Notes: generated by a model not told the origin, from the sequence alone. DNA of 64,000 bases from Nocardia wallacei (GCF_029868745.1 NZ_JARWOP010000255.1:30886-94885); one strand, 5' to 3'. Counted from the first letter of the stretch, positions 17,471 to 29,250 are shown. Made by a program: numbers and translations.

Positions 17471-19831
17471 TCAGCCGACGGGCACCGGCTCTCGCTCCGC
17501 CGCCGCGTCGCGCTCACGCTGCTGCAGTTCGCGCAGCTTGGTGCCTTCGACGTCGACGTTGGGCAGGATGCGATCCAGCCACTTCGGCATCCACCAGGCC
17601 CACTTGCCCAGCAGCACCAGTAGCGACGGGATGAGCACCATCCGGACGATGAAGGCGTCGAACAGCACGCCCGCGGCCAGCGCGAAGCCCATCGACTTCG
17701 CGGTGACGTCGGTTTCCAGGATGAAGCCGCCGAACACCGAGATCATGATGACCGCGGCCGAGGCCACCACCCGGGCGCCGTGGTGGTATCCGGAGATCAT
17801 GGCCTCCTTCGGCGACTTGCCGTGCACGTACTCCTCGCGCATGCGGGTCACCAGGAACACCTGATAGTCCATCGCGAGGCCGAACACCAGGCCGATCAGC
17901 ACGATCGGCAGGAAGCTGACGATCGGATGCTGCTCGCCGATCAGTCCCAGCTTGTCCTGCTGGAACACCAGCACCGTCGCGCCGAAGGTCGCCGCCATCG
18001 AGAGCAGGAAGCCCAGCGCCGCGGTCAGCGGCACCAGAATCGACCGGAAGACCAGCACGAGCAGGACGAACGCGGCGAGGGCGACGATCGTCATGTACGG
18101 CAGGATCTTGCCGAGCAGGGCATTGGACACATCGGCGTAGATGGCTGTGGTGCCGGTGATGCCGTACTCCATGCCGTACTGCGACTTGAAGTCCGCCTCG
18201 GCCTCGCGAGCGTGCTTCACCAGGTCTTGGGTAGCCTCGTCGTTCGGACCCGTCTGCGGGACGGCCAGCAGTTGAGCGCCGGTGCTGCGCTCCCAGTCGG
18301 GCGCCTTGTTCGCGTCGAACGCGTTGGTCGACGCGGCGGTGACGAAGTCCATGCCCTCGTAGCCGGCCAGCTTGTCGCGCAGCGCGGTCACCGCGGCCTG
18401 CCGCTGCGCCGGGGCGACATCGGTGAGATCCGCGACCACGGTCAGAATGCCGTTGCTGCCCTCGCCGAAGCCCTCCGTGCGCAGGTCGTAGGCCTTGCGG
18501 ATGGTGCTGGTCTTGGGCTGGCTGTCCTCACCGGGCAGACCCAGGCTGAGGTTGACTGCGGGCGCGGCCAGCAGGCCGAGCACCACGACGCTCAGCGCCA
18601 GCGTCACCGCCGGGGCCTTGCCGATCAGCCGCGCGAACCGCTTGCCGTTGGCGACCGAGTTCTCGTCCTCGGGGTTGTGCTTGGCGACTACCGGCAGCTT
18701 CGGCTTGAACAGGAACCGCCCGAACGCGCCCATCAGCGCGGGCAGCAGGGTCAGCGCGACCAGGATGGCGAACGCCGCCGCCAGCGCGCCGCCCAGTCCC
18801 ATCCAGGTCAGGAAGCTGACTCCGACGATGCTCAGCCCGCACAGCGCGATGATCACGGTCAGGCCGGCGAACACCACCGCGGAACCGGCCGTGCCGATCG
18901 CGATGCCGGCCGCCTCCTCCGGCGAATCCTGTACTGCCAGTTCGCTCTTGTAGCGCGAGACGATGAACAGCGCGTAGTCGATCGACAGCGCGATACCGAT
19001 CATCGACGCCAGGATCATGGTGAAGTTCGGGATGTTCACCACCGAGGTGCCCATCATGATGAGCGCCGAGGCCGAGCCGACGCCGACGATGCCGGTGAGG
19101 ATCGGCACGAACGCGGCGATGAGCGCACCGAAGGCGACCATCATGACGATGAAAGCGACTGCGTAGCCGATCATTTCGGCCTTGCCGCTGGAGGTCATGC
19201 CCTCCTGCGCGATGCTGCCGCTCAGCTCGACGGTGAGCCCGGCGTTGCGCGCCTCGGTCGCTACGTTGTAGGCCGCCTCGCGGTCGGCCGCGGTGACGTC
19301 GGAGAACGACTTGATCGAGAACGGCACCTGAATGTAGGCCACGGTGTCGGCGTTGCCCTCACCCAGCACATTCAGCGGCGCGAGACCGCATTTGGAGATG
19401 AACGCGGGGTCGGTGCGGTCGCCGGTGAGACAGCCCATGGCGGAGGTGGCGCCGATCGGATCGGCCGGTTTCTGGGCGGTGTCGAACTTGGCGTTGTCGA
19501 CGATGCCGAGGCCGTGCAGGCGCTGGATCAGGGCGGTGACCGCGGCGTGATTGCCAGGGTCGGTGAGCTTCCCGCCGTTCTCCACGGCGACCACGTAGGT
19601 GCCGGTGACGGCGTCGAACTTGAATTGCTCCGAGGCCCCGGGGAATTGCTTGTCGAGGATGTCGGTGGCCCGCTGCGAAGGCAGGTTGGGCATGTTGAAG
19701 TCGTCTTGGCTCTGCTTCTTCAGGCTGACGCCGAGCCCGCCGATCAGCAGGAATATCAACAGCCAGACCGGCAATACGATCCATTTCCGGCGGAAGGCGA
19801 ATTTGCCCCACCGGTAGAGGTATACGGACAC
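17471..19831 (-). CDS. MMPL family transporter (proximal copy)
   Basis: A 786-residue paralogue of the following MMPL gene with the same layout: first helix after MSVYLYRWGKFAFRRKW, soluble loop, proton-relay helix GIALSIDYALFIVSRYK, second soluble loop slightly longer than in the paralogue (near ASTNAFDANKAPDW), and GLVFGLAMDYQVFLVTRM. GTG 19831 follows AGGAGA. It is divergent from a TetR gene; two palindromic sites lie between them, so it is the likely target of that repressor. Likely substrates are lipids or toxic hydrophobic compounds. Confidence 0.92.
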   Translation of the reverse strand: MSVYLYRWGKFAFRRKWIVLPVWLLIFLLIGGLGVSLKKQSQDDFNMPNLPSQRATDILDKQFPGASEQFKFDAVTGTYVVAVENGGKLTDPGNHAAVTALIQRLHGLGIVDNAKFDTAQKPADPIGATSAMGCLTGDRTDPAFISKCGLAPLNVLGEGNADTVAYIQVPFSIKSFSDVTAADREAAYNVATEARNAGLTVELSGSIAQEGMTSSGKAEMIGYAVAFIVMMVAFGALIAAFVPILTGIVGVGSASALIMMGTSVVNIPNFTMILASMIGIALSIDYALFIVSRYKSELAVQDSPEEAAGIAIGTAGSAVVFAGLTVIIALCGLSIVGVSFLTWMGLGGALAAAFAILVALTLLPALMGAFGRFLFKPKLPVVAKHNPEDENSVANGKRFARLIGKAPAVTLALSVVVLGLLAAPAVNLSLGLPGEDSQPKTSTIRKAYDLRTEGFGEGSNGILTVVADLTDVAPAQRQAAVTALRDKLAGYEGMDFVTAASTNAFDANKAPDWERSTGAQLLAVPQTGPNDEATQDLVKHAREAEADFKSQYGMEYGITGTTAIYADVSNALLGKILPYMTIVALAAFVLLVLVFRSILVPLTAALGFLLSMAATFGATVLVFQQDKLGLIGEQHPIVSFLPIVLIGLVFGLAMDYQVFLVTRMREEYVHGKSPKEAMISGYHHGARVVASAAVIMISVFGGFILETDVTAKSMGFALAAGVLFDAFIVRMVLIPSLLVLLGKWAWWMPKWLDRILPNVDVEGTKLRELQQRERDAAAEREPVPVG

Positions 19832-19930
19832 GAGTGGGTTCTCCTAGTGATAACCGGGTTGCTGATTTCAGGCGTGTAGACAGCACTTTCGCGGCCGCCC
19901 TGCACGCGTACCGCCTCCACCTGAGCCTTG

Positions 19931-19963
19931 CCTACCGTGCGGTAGGTAGACTACCCAGCGGTA
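19931..19963. promoter_or_regulatory. paired TetR operators
   Basis: CCTACCGTGCGGTAGG is a perfect inverted repeat (19931-19946). A second site, TACCCAGCGGTA (19952-19963), repeats its TACC-N4-GGTA core. The centres are 19 bp apart, close to two helical turns. The position between a divergent tetR gene and the MMPL operon is typical for autoregulated TetR repressors. Confidence 0.75.
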
Positions 19964-20031
19964 AGCGGAGGAACAACCTCGATTTCCGGGGCTTCACCCG
20001 CCGAACCGGATCGTGATGAGAGGATCATCCC

Positions 20032-20862
20032 ATGAGAGCCCGTAGTACATCCGGGGACGTAGTCGCAGGTGGAAGCACCAAGGATGCGATCCGGGACGCT
20101 GCGATCCGGCTTTTCTCGAGCAAAGGATTCGATCACGCGAGCCTGCGCGAGGTCGCAGATGCGGTAGGAATCACAAAAGCGTCGCTCTACTATCACTACG
20201 CCTCGAAGAAGGATCTGCTGCTCGCCATCATCGAGCCGATCTTCGACGATCTGAACGCCGTCGTGACCCACTTGGACGAGGTGCCCTACGGTCCCGACAC
20301 CGTCCGCGAGGTACTGACCAGACAACTGCACACGTTGCTGCGGCACCGCACCGCGGGCGCGATGTGCGTGCGCGACACCGTCGCGATCATCAACGCCATC
20401 GGCGACCGCTACCCCGACATGATCGACATGCACCGCCGCCTGTGCGACTGGCTGTCCGGCGCGAATCCCACGCCCGAACAGAAACTGCGGGCCAGCGCGG
20501 CGCTCGAATTGCTCGGCGCGGCACTGTGGTCGAAGGAGCTGAGTCCCGACACCGAAGACGAGTTGATCGAGCGCGTGCTGCTGGATGCCGCGTTCGGAGT
20601 GCTGGGCGTCGACGGGGGAGCGAATCCGCCGGACATGTCCGGACCGATCACCCACTACGAAGCGACTGCGGGTGACGGGACAGGTGTGGGGGGCGGTTAC
20701 GCAGCGACTGCGGGTGACGCGGCAGGTGTGGGGGGCGGTTACGCAGCGACTGCGGGTGACGCGGCAGATGCGGTGGGCGGTTACGAGGCGGGTGCGAGCG
20801 GCGCGGGGATGGTCGCGGTCGGCGGCCCCACCGCGGGGAGCGGCCGTGCACATCAGCGCTAG
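20032..20862 (+). CDS. TetR family transcriptional regulator
   Basis: A 276-residue regulator. The N-terminal DNA-binding domain (about residues 17-65) has the TetR pattern: AIRLFSSKGFDHASLREVA, then AVGITKASLYYHYASKKDLL. The helical ligand domain follows to about residue 205. The last 70 residues are a Gly/Ala-rich tail made of three 14-residue repeats (ATAGD...GVGGGY) encoded by a 42-bp tandem repeat, unusual for the family. Divergent from the MMPL pair with two operators between; probably represses them and itself. The Rrf2 gene starts inside its 3' end. Confidence 0.88.
   Translation: MRARSTSGDVVAGGSTKDAIRDAAIRLFSSKGFDHASLREVADAVGITKASLYYHYASKKDLLLAIIEPIFDDLNAVVTHLDEVPYGPDTVREVLTRQLHTLLRHRTAGAMCVRDTVAIINAIGDRYPDMIDMHRRLCDWLSGANPTPEQKLRASAALELLGAALWSKELSPDTEDELIERVLLDAAFGVLGVDGGANPPDMSGPITHYEATAGDGTGVGGGYAATAGDAAGVGGGYAATAGDAADAVGGYEAGASGAGMVAVGGPTAGSGRAHQR
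20663..20788 (+). repeat. three 42-bp tandem repeats in the tetR 3' end
   Basis: Three units beginning CGACTGCGGGTGACG and ending GGCGGTTACG follow each other without gaps; units one and two are nearly identical, the third has diverged. Each encodes 14 residues, so copy changes keep the frame. Confidence 0.92.
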
Positions 20863-21316
20863 GGTCGACTACGCGGTCCGCATTCTGCTGGAAATCGCTC
20901 GCGCACAGTCCGATTCGGTCAAGGCCGACACACTCTCCGCCGCCCAGTCGATCCCGCCCAAGATTCTCGAGTCCACCGCCGCCGAACTGCGGCGGGCCGG
21001 TTTGGTGACCAGCCGGCGCGGTCCCGACGGCGGCTACCGGCTCGCGCGCCCGGCCGCGGAGATCAGCGTGGCCGACATCATCCGCGCGGTCGAGGGCCCG
21101 CTCGCCTCCGTGCGCGGGCAGCGGCCCGAGGATGTGAGTTATCCGGGCGCCGCCGAATCGCTGCAGCACGTGTGGATCGCGCTGCGCGTCAACATCCGCG
21201 CGGTGCTGGAGCGGGTCTCGATCGCACAGCTCGCCGCGGGCGAGTTACCGGCCTTCGTCGGCGAATTGACCAGCGATCCCGGCGCCTGGGCGCGGCGGCC
21301 GGGCCCCGGCGCGTGA
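20846..21316 (+). CDS. Rrf2 family regulator without cluster cysteines
   Basis: A 156-residue winged-helix regulator: VHISARVDYAVRILLEIARA at the start, SIPPKILESTAAELRRAGLVTSRRG with the recognition helix, and GPDGGYRLARPA as the wing, all typical of Rrf2/BadM. IscR and NsrR-type members carry three cysteines for an Fe-S cluster; this protein contains none, so it should sense something else or act through partners. GTG 20846, after GGGGAG, overlaps the tetR gene by 17 bases, indicating coupled translation. Confidence 0.86.
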   Translation: MHISARVDYAVRILLEIARAQSDSVKADTLSAAQSIPPKILESTAAELRRAGLVTSRRGPDGGYRLARPAAEISVADIIRAVEGPLASVRGQRPEDVSYPGAAESLQHVWIALRVNIRAVLERVSIAQLAAGELPAFVGELTSDPGAWARRPGPGA

Positions 21317-21401
21317 GGCCGTGTCCGGCAACCGAACAGCCATCGTGTCGCGCGAAAAGGTAGCGGCGGCTGTCGGTCGTAGACGGTAGCCTGCACGCAT
21401 C

Positions 21402-23131
21402 ATGCTGATCAGACTGCTGCGCGGCTTCATGCGCCCCTACCGCACCCAGCTGGTGGGGGTCGTCGTGCTGCAACTGATCTCGGTGATCGCGATGCTGTAC
21501 CTGCCCAGCCTGAACGCCGACATCATCGACAACGGCGTCACCAAGGGCGATATCGCCTACATCTGGAACACCGGCCTGTGGATGCTGCTGGTCACGGCCG
21601 TGCAGATCGTCGCCTCGGGCTACTCGGTGTACCTCGGCGCGCAGGCGGCGATGGGCGCGGGCCGGGATATGCGCGCGGCCCTGCTGCACCGAGTCTCCAC
21701 CTTCTCCGCGCGTGAGGTCGGCATCTTCGGCGCGCCGTCGCTGATCACCCGCAACACCAACGACGTCCAGCAGGTGCAGTTGCTGATCGTGATGAGCGCG
21801 ACCATCCTGGTGATGGCGCCGATCATGTGCGTCGGCGGCATCGTCATGGCGCTGCGGCAGGATCTGGGCCTGTCCTGGCTGCTGCTGATCGCGGTCCCGG
21901 CGCTGGGCCTGACCATGGCCGTGATCATCTCCCGGATGGTGCCCGGCTTCCGTCGCATGCAGGAGCGCATCGACGCGGTGAATCGCGTACTGCGCGAACA
22001 GATCACGGGCATCCGGGTGGTCCGGGCGTTCGTCCGCGAGCGGCAGGAGACCTGGCGTTTCGGCGTCGCCAACTCGGAGCTGACGGAGTCGTCGCTGTAC
22101 GTCGGGCGGCTGATGGCGCTGATGTTCCCGGCCGTCATGTTGATCAGCAACCTCACCACGGTGGCGGTGATCTGGTTCGGCGGCCACGCCATCGACTCGG
22201 GGGAGATGCAGATCGGCTCGCTGACCGCGATGCTCTCCTACATCATGCAGATCCTGATGGCGGTCATGATGGCCTCCTTCCTGGCCATGATGGCGCCGCG
22301 CGCGGCCGTCTCGGCCGAGCGCATCGCGCAGGTGCTGGAGACGGATTCGTCGGTGACGCCGCCGCCGTTGCCGCAGCCCTTCAAGTCCGATCCGGGCTCG
22401 GTGGACGTGGCCTTCGCCGAATTCAAGTTCCCCGGTGCGGAGAAGCCGGTGCTGCGCGCCATCCGATTCGAGGTGGGACCGGGGCAGACCACCGCGGTCG
22501 TGGGATCCACCGGTTCGGGTAAGACCACTCTGATCAATCTGATCCCGCGGCTGGTCGACGTGACCGACGGCGCGGTGTACGTCGGCGGCACCGATGTCCG
22601 CCACATCGAGCTGGATCTGCTGCGTTCGCAGATCGGCCTGGTCCCGCAGAAGGCATACCTGTTCTCCGGCACGATCGCGTCCAATCTGCGCTACGGCGAT
22701 CCGGACGCCACCGACGAGGAGCTGTGGCACGCGCTCGAGGTCGCGCAGGCCGCCGATTTCGTCCGGGACATGCCGCAGGGGCTGGAAACGCCTGTCGCAC
22801 AGGGCGGTACCACCGTGTCCGGCGGTCAACGCCAGCGGCTGGCGATCGCCCGCGCGGTGGTGAAGAAGCCGAAGATCTATCTCTTCGACGACTGCTTCTC
22901 CGCCCTCGACGTGGCCACCGACGCCCGGGTGCGGGAGGCGCTGCGGCCCGAGACGGCCGCGGCCGCGGTTATCACGGTGGCCCAACGGATTTCGACCGTG
23001 CGCGACGCCGACCAGATCGTGGTGCTGGAGGACGGCGCGATGGTCGGGCTCGGCAAGCACGACCAGCTGCTGCGCGACTGCCCGGAGTACCGGGAGATCG
23101 TGGAGTCTCAGCTCGGTGTGGAGGAGGTGCG

Positions 23132-23135
<4 letters not shown>
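21402..23135 (+). CDS. ABC exporter half-transporter (Rv1273c-like)
   Basis: A 577-residue half-transporter resembling mycobacterial Rv1273c. Six helices occupy residues 10-300, starting MRPYRTQLVGVVVLQLIS. The ATPase domain has Walker A GSTGSGKT near residue 367, signature VSGGQRQR near 472 and Walker B IYLFDD near 492; Asp stands where the catalytic Glu is expected. It overlaps the next gene by four bases (ATGA). TAGCCT lies nine bases before ATG 21402, so the transcript has a very short leader. Substrate unknown; a lipid or drug is likely for this pair. Confidence 0.9.
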
Positions 23136-25074
<1,939 letters not shown>

Positions 25075-25078
<4 letters not shown>

Positions 25079-26052
25079 TCCGCTCGCTCCGCCCGCCCGG
25101 GTGTGGTCATCGCCGTCAGCTGGTTCGCGAGTTCGATTGCGGCCGTGCGTAGTTCGGGTGGTTCCAGCACTTGCGCCTCGAATCCGAGTCGGACGGTCTG
25201 GACGGCGATCTGGTCCAGGTTCTCTCCGGCGACGACGAGTACGCACCATCCGTCCCGGTCCTCCTCGACCCGGCCCACCTGGGGCGGCACCAGTTCGCGT
25301 ACCTGTTCGGGGTTGGCCCGCAAGCGGATTCGGGCGAGGTACCGGTAGGGCGCCTCGGTGACCGAACGCTGTACGTAGGCGGCCGGATCGGGATGGTCTC
25401 GCGGCCGGAAGCGCCAGGTGGTCGCCTCCAGTTCGCGGATGCGGTCGAGGCGGAAGGTGCGCCAGTCGTCGCGGTCGACGTCCCAGGCCATCAAGTACCA
25501 GCGGCGGCCCGTGGTGACCATGCGCACCGGCTCCACCGTGCGCTCCCGTGACTTGCCGTCGCGCCCGGCGTAGCGGAAGCGCACCCGCACCGCGTCGCGA
25601 CGGGCGCGGGCGAGCGTCACCAGCAATTCCGCGTCGATCGCCACGCCCGGATCGGCCAGTGTCTCGGTTGCGCCGTGTACCGCTCGTACCTCGCCGCGCA
25701 GTCGCGGCGGCATCACCTGGTCGAGTTTGGCCAGGGCCCGCAACGCGGCGTCACCCGCCCCGACGACCGTGCCGCCCGCCGCCAGCCGCAGCGACACCGC
25801 GGTCGCGATGGCCTCCTCGTCGTCGAACAGCAGCGGCGGCAGCCGGGTGCCCGCGCCGAGCTGATAGCCGCCCCCGACCCCGGCCGTCGCGTGCACCGGA
25901 TAACCGAGCGAGCGCAGCCGTTCCACGTCGCGTCGCACCGAGCGATCGGTGACGCCCAGCTCGGCGGCCAGTTCGGTGGCGGTCCAGGACGGCCGCCGCT
26001 GCAGCAGCGCCAGCAGCCGCAGCACGCGTTCGGTCGTCGTCTCGACGGTCAC
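25075..26052 (-). CDS. WYL-domain transcriptional regulator (YafY type)
   Basis: A 325-residue regulator: N-terminal DeoR-like winged helix (TTERVLRLLALLQRRPSWT, ELGVTDRSVRRDVERLRSLG, then GGGYQLGAG wing), a central WYL domain around RWYLMAWDVDRDDWRTFRLDRI, and a WCX C-terminal domain. WYL regulators bind nucleic acids or small ligands and often control a divergent gene. GTG 26052 and the divergent DinB gene are 61 bases apart, making the latter the obvious target. Its last codons overlap the convergent ABC gene by four bases. Confidence 0.9.
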
Positions 26053-26113
26053 GCGGTCATCGTCGCACAGATCACGGACCGATCCTGTCCGCTATTTGCG
26101 GCAGGCTGAGGGC

Positions 26114-26698
26114 ATGACCGACCAGACTTGGAATCCCCTACTCCGCGAGCAGCTCAGCTGGCACTGGTCCCATCAGCTGCGTCCGCGCCTCGAGGGGCTG
26201 AGCGACGACGAGTACTTCTGGGAACCCGTGGCCGACTGCTGGAACGTCCGGCCGCGTGGCACCGGGACCGCCCCGGTGCAGGCCGGATCCGGCGCGATGA
26301 CCATCGACTTCGCGTTCCCGCCGCCCGAACCGCCACCGTTCACGACCATCGCCTGGCGCCTCGGCCACGTGATCGTCGGTGTCCTCGCGATGCGCAATGC
26401 CTCGCACTTCGGTGGCGAACCGACCGACTACCAATCCTTCGAGTACGCCCCGACCGCCGCCGCGGCACTGAGCCAACTGGACGCCGAGTACGCCGCCTGG
26501 CTGGCCGGAGTCGAGTCCCTCGGCGACGACGGACTGGCCCGCCCGTCCGGCGAGGCCGAGGGACCCTACGGCGACATGCCGCTGGCGACGCTGGTGCTGC
26601 ACATCAATCGTGAAGTGATCCACCATCTTTCCGAGGTGTGCCTGCTGCGTGACCTGTACCTGCACACCCGCCGTTCGATCCGACAGGAGGCGAGCTGA
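26114..26698 (+). CDS. DinB superfamily protein
   Basis: A 194-residue DinB_2-type four-helix protein: LREQLSWHWSHQLRPRLEGL with a first metal-ligand His, AWRLGHVIVGVLAMRNASHFGG, and LHINREVIHHLSEVCLLRDLY with the C-terminal ligand histidines. Such proteins are thiol-dependent enzymes or stress proteins with unassigned substrates. ATG 26114 lies six bases after CAGGCT, consistent with a leaderless start. It is divergent from the WYL regulator and runs straight into the VOC gene, with one base between stop and start. Confidence 0.85.
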   Translation: MTDQTWNPLLREQLSWHWSHQLRPRLEGLSDDEYFWEPVADCWNVRPRGTGTAPVQAGSGAMTIDFAFPPPEPPPFTTIAWRLGHVIVGVLAMRNASHFGGEPTDYQSFEYAPTAAAALSQLDAEYAAWLAGVESLGDDGLARPSGEAEGPYGDMPLATLVLHINREVIHHLSEVCLLRDLYLHTRRSIRQEAS

Positions 26699-26699
26699 C

Positions 26700-27137
26700 A
26701 TGGCCCGCGATATCCAGATCACCTTCGACGCCGGCGACCCGGCCGCGCTGTCCGCGTTCTGGGCCGAGGCCCTCGGCTACCAGTTGCAGAAGCCGCCGGG
26801 CGGTTTCGAATCCTGGGACCAAGCCCTGGAGGCGATGGGCGTACCGCCCGAGCGACGCAACGACGCCTCCGCCCTGAGCGACCCCGAAGGAGCGGGGCCG
26901 CGGCTGTTCTTCCAGCGGGTCCCGGAGGGCAAGACGGCCAAGAACCGCGTGCACCTCGATGTTCGTGCCGCGCCGGGCCTCGAGGGTGACGCCCGGATGG
27001 CCGCGCTCGAGAAGGAGGCCGAGCGGCTCGGCGCGCTCGGCGCGACCCGGCTCGAGCGCCACGAACCGCAACCCCCGCTCGGCTACGGCCACATCGTGAT
27101 GGCCGACCCCGAGGGCAACGAGTTCTGCCTGGACTGA
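26700..27137 (+). CDS. VOC family protein (glyoxalase-like)
   Basis: A 145-residue VOC-fold protein: DIQITFDAGDPAALSAFWAEALGY is the first beta-alpha module, RLFFQRVPEGKTAKNRVHLD the domain middle, and GYGHIVMADPEGNEFCLD the final strand with the usual His/Glu region. ATG 26700 follows AGGAGG by seven bases and the DinB stop by one base, so both form one operon under the WYL regulator. No substrate can be inferred. Confidence 0.87.
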   Translation: MARDIQITFDAGDPAALSAFWAEALGYQLQKPPGGFESWDQALEAMGVPPERRNDASALSDPEGAGPRLFFQRVPEGKTAKNRVHLDVRAAPGLEGDARMAALEKEAERLGALGATRLERHEPQPPLGYGHIVMADPEGNEFCLD

Positions 27138-27195
27138 TCGCGCGAACGGGCAGGCAGGCCATGGCGCGTCCGCGACGTGCTGGCACTATGTCTGC

Positions 27196-28437
27196 GTGCC
27201 CGATCCCGCGTCGTTCTCGTTCACCGTCGGTACCCGTGTGGCGGGCCGGCACGCGCGGACCGGCCTGATCACGACCCCGCACGGCGCCATCGCGACCCCG
27301 GCCTTCGTGCCCGTCGGCACCAAGGCGACGGTCAAGGCGGTGCTGCCGGAGACGATGGCGGAACTCGGCGCGCAGGCCCTGCTGGCCAACGCCTACCACC
27401 TGTACCTGCAACCCGGCCCGGACATCGTGGACGAGGCCGGCGGGCTGGGCCGGTTCATGAACTGGCCGGGGCCGACCTTCACCGACAGCGGCGGGTTCCA
27501 GGTGATGTCGCTCGGCGTCGGGTTCAAGAAGGTGCTGGCGATGGACGCGGTCGGGGTGCGCAACGACGATGTGATCGCGAAGGGCAAGGAGCGGCTGGCG
27601 GTCGTCGACGACGACGGCGTCACCTTCCGCTCACACCTCGACGGCTCGAAACACCGCTTCACGCCCGAGGTTTCGATGGGCATCCAGCACCGGCTCGGCG
27701 CCGACATCATGTTCGCCTTCGACGAGCTGACCACCCTGCTCAATACCCGTGGCTACCAGGAGAAGTCGCTGCAGCGCACGCACGAGTGGGCGCAGCGCTG
27801 CATCGACGAGCACGAGCGGCTCACCGCGGCCCGCGGCCACCGTCCCTATCAGGCGCTGTTCGCGGTGATCCAGGGCGCGCAGTACGAGGACCTGCGCCGC
27901 AAGGCCTGCCGCGAGCTGGACGCGATGCGCGGCCGCGCCGGAACGGAATTCGACGGTTACGGCATCGGCGGCGCGCTGGAGAAACAGAACCTCGGCACCA
28001 TCGTGGGCTGGTGCTCCGACGAACTGCCCGAGGACAAGCCGCGGCACCTGCTCGGGATCAGCGAGCCGGAGGATCTGTTCGTCGCGGTGGAGAACGGTGC
28101 GGACACCTTCGACTGCGTGAATCCGTCGCGGGTCGCCCGCAACGCGGCCATCTATGTGGACACCGGTCGTTTCAACATCAACACCAGCCGCTTCCGCCGC
28201 GACTTCACTCCCATCGACGACACCTGCGACTGCTACACCTGCGCGCACTACACCCGCGCCTACCTCCATCACCTGTTCAAGGCGAAGGAGATGCTGGCGT
28301 CGACCCTGTGCACAATCCACAACGAACGCTTCACCGTCCGCCTGGTGGACCGCATCCGCGCCAGCATCGAGGGCGGTTACTTCGACGAGTTCAAGGCGGA
28401 GGCGCTGGGCCGCTGGCAGGGCCGGGCTCAGCTGTAG
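27196..28437 (+). CDS. tgt: tRNA-guanine(34) transglycosylase
   Basis: Exchanges guanine-34 of GUN-anticodon tRNAs for queuine or preQ1. The 413-residue product has TFTDSGGFQVMSLG with the catalytic-site Asp, GADIMFAFDELT, GYGIGGALEKQ and the active Asp region in FDCVNPSRVARNA; the zinc site CDCYTCAHYTRAYLHH is complete. GTG 27196 is six bases after CACTAT, again a likely leaderless start. Its end overlaps the convergent queuosine-precursor transporter gene by ten bases, and a GluQ-type synthetase lies 2.3 kb away, so salvage of queuosine precursors is the probable context. Confidence 0.93.
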   Translation: MPDPASFSFTVGTRVAGRHARTGLITTPHGAIATPAFVPVGTKATVKAVLPETMAELGAQALLANAYHLYLQPGPDIVDEAGGLGRFMNWPGPTFTDSGGFQVMSLGVGFKKVLAMDAVGVRNDDVIAKGKERLAVVDDDGVTFRSHLDGSKHRFTPEVSMGIQHRLGADIMFAFDELTTLLNTRGYQEKSLQRTHEWAQRCIDEHERLTAARGHRPYQALFAVIQGAQYEDLRRKACRELDAMRGRAGTEFDGYGIGGALEKQNLGTIVGWCSDELPEDKPRHLLGISEPEDLFVAVENGADTFDCVNPSRVARNAAIYVDTGRFNINTSRFRRDFTPIDDTCDCYTCAHYTRAYLHHLFKAKEMLASTLCTIHNERFTVRLVDRIRASIEGGYFDEFKAEALGRWQGRAQL

Positions 28438-29201
28438 ATGGCCGGGCGGTCCAGCGGTTTGTAGGTCGGTTCGCGCTTCTTCAACAGCGCGATGCAGCGG
28501 TAGCTGATCGGCAGGACGACGACCTCCACCAAGGTCTTCCACAGGAAGCCGACGATCACGTAATTGACGAACGCGCCCCAGGTGTCGATGCCGATGGCGG
28601 TCGCCGCGATCGAGCAGAACACGAGCGTGTCACCGAATTCGCCGGCGACGGTGGAGCCGAGCAGCCGGGCCCACAGGTGCTTCTCCTTGGTGCGCTCCTT
28701 GATCAGCACCAGCGTCACCGAGTTGAGGAACTGTCCCACCACGAACCCGGCCAGCCCGGCCGCGACCAGTTGCGGGGTGGTGCCGACGATGGTGCGGAAG
28801 GCGTCCTGGTTCTCGTAGAACCCGGCCGCGGGCAGTCCGATGGCGATCCAGAAGCAGACCACCATCAGTAGCAGCATGGCGAAGCCGTAGTAGACGGTGC
28901 GGCGCATGGCGCGGAAGCCGTACACCTCGCTCAGCACGTCGCCGATGACGTAGGCGAGCGGGAACAGGAAGAACGCGCCGTCGGTGGTGATGGGCAGAAT
29001 CTCCAGCGGTCCCAGCGACAGCTGGTGGTCGGCGAAGAACTGCACGCCCTTGGTGGCGCAGATATTGGAGATCATCAAGGTGGCCGTGAACAAGGTCACG
29101 ATCAGTGTGAACGGGCCCCCCGCGGCCTGCGCGAATGCTGCGTGCGCGGGCGCGGGGCGTCCAGACCCGTCGGTTTCCGTGGTATCGCTGGTATCCCTCA
29201 C
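28428..29201 (-). CDS. yhhQ: queuosine precursor transporter (YhhQ/VUT family)
   Basis: A 257-residue membrane protein with about six helices: ATLMISNICATKGVQFF, GAFFLFPLAYVIGDVLSEVYGF (the family signature), LAGFVVGQFLNSVTLVLIKE, and STVAGEFGDTLVFCSIA. YhhQ imports preQ0/preQ1 or related bases that Tgt inserts into tRNA. Its gene is convergent with tgt, overlapping by ten bases, so the pairing is physical although they are not cotranscribed. GTG 29201 is preceded by TATCGT at nine bases. Confidence 0.9.
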   Translation of the reverse strand: MRDTSDTTETDGSGRPAPAHAAFAQAAGGPFTLIVTLFTATLMISNICATKGVQFFADHQLSLGPLEILPITTDGAFFLFPLAYVIGDVLSEVYGFRAMRRTVYYGFAMLLLMVVCFWIAIGLPAAGFYENQDAFRTIVGTTPQLVAAGLAGFVVGQFLNSVTLVLIKERTKEKHLWARLLGSTVAGEFGDTLVFCSIAATAIGIDTWGAFVNYVIVGFLWKTLVEVVVLPISYRCIALLKKREPTYKPLDRPAIYS

Positions 29202-29250
29202 GAGGTGACGACGATACCGGCCCGGAGCCGTCGTGGAATAGGCTGTGCCA

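Noticed and set aside
29202..29250. preQ1 riboswitch before the queuosine precursor transporter
   Set aside because: The leader is too short and shows no preQ1 aptamer pattern.
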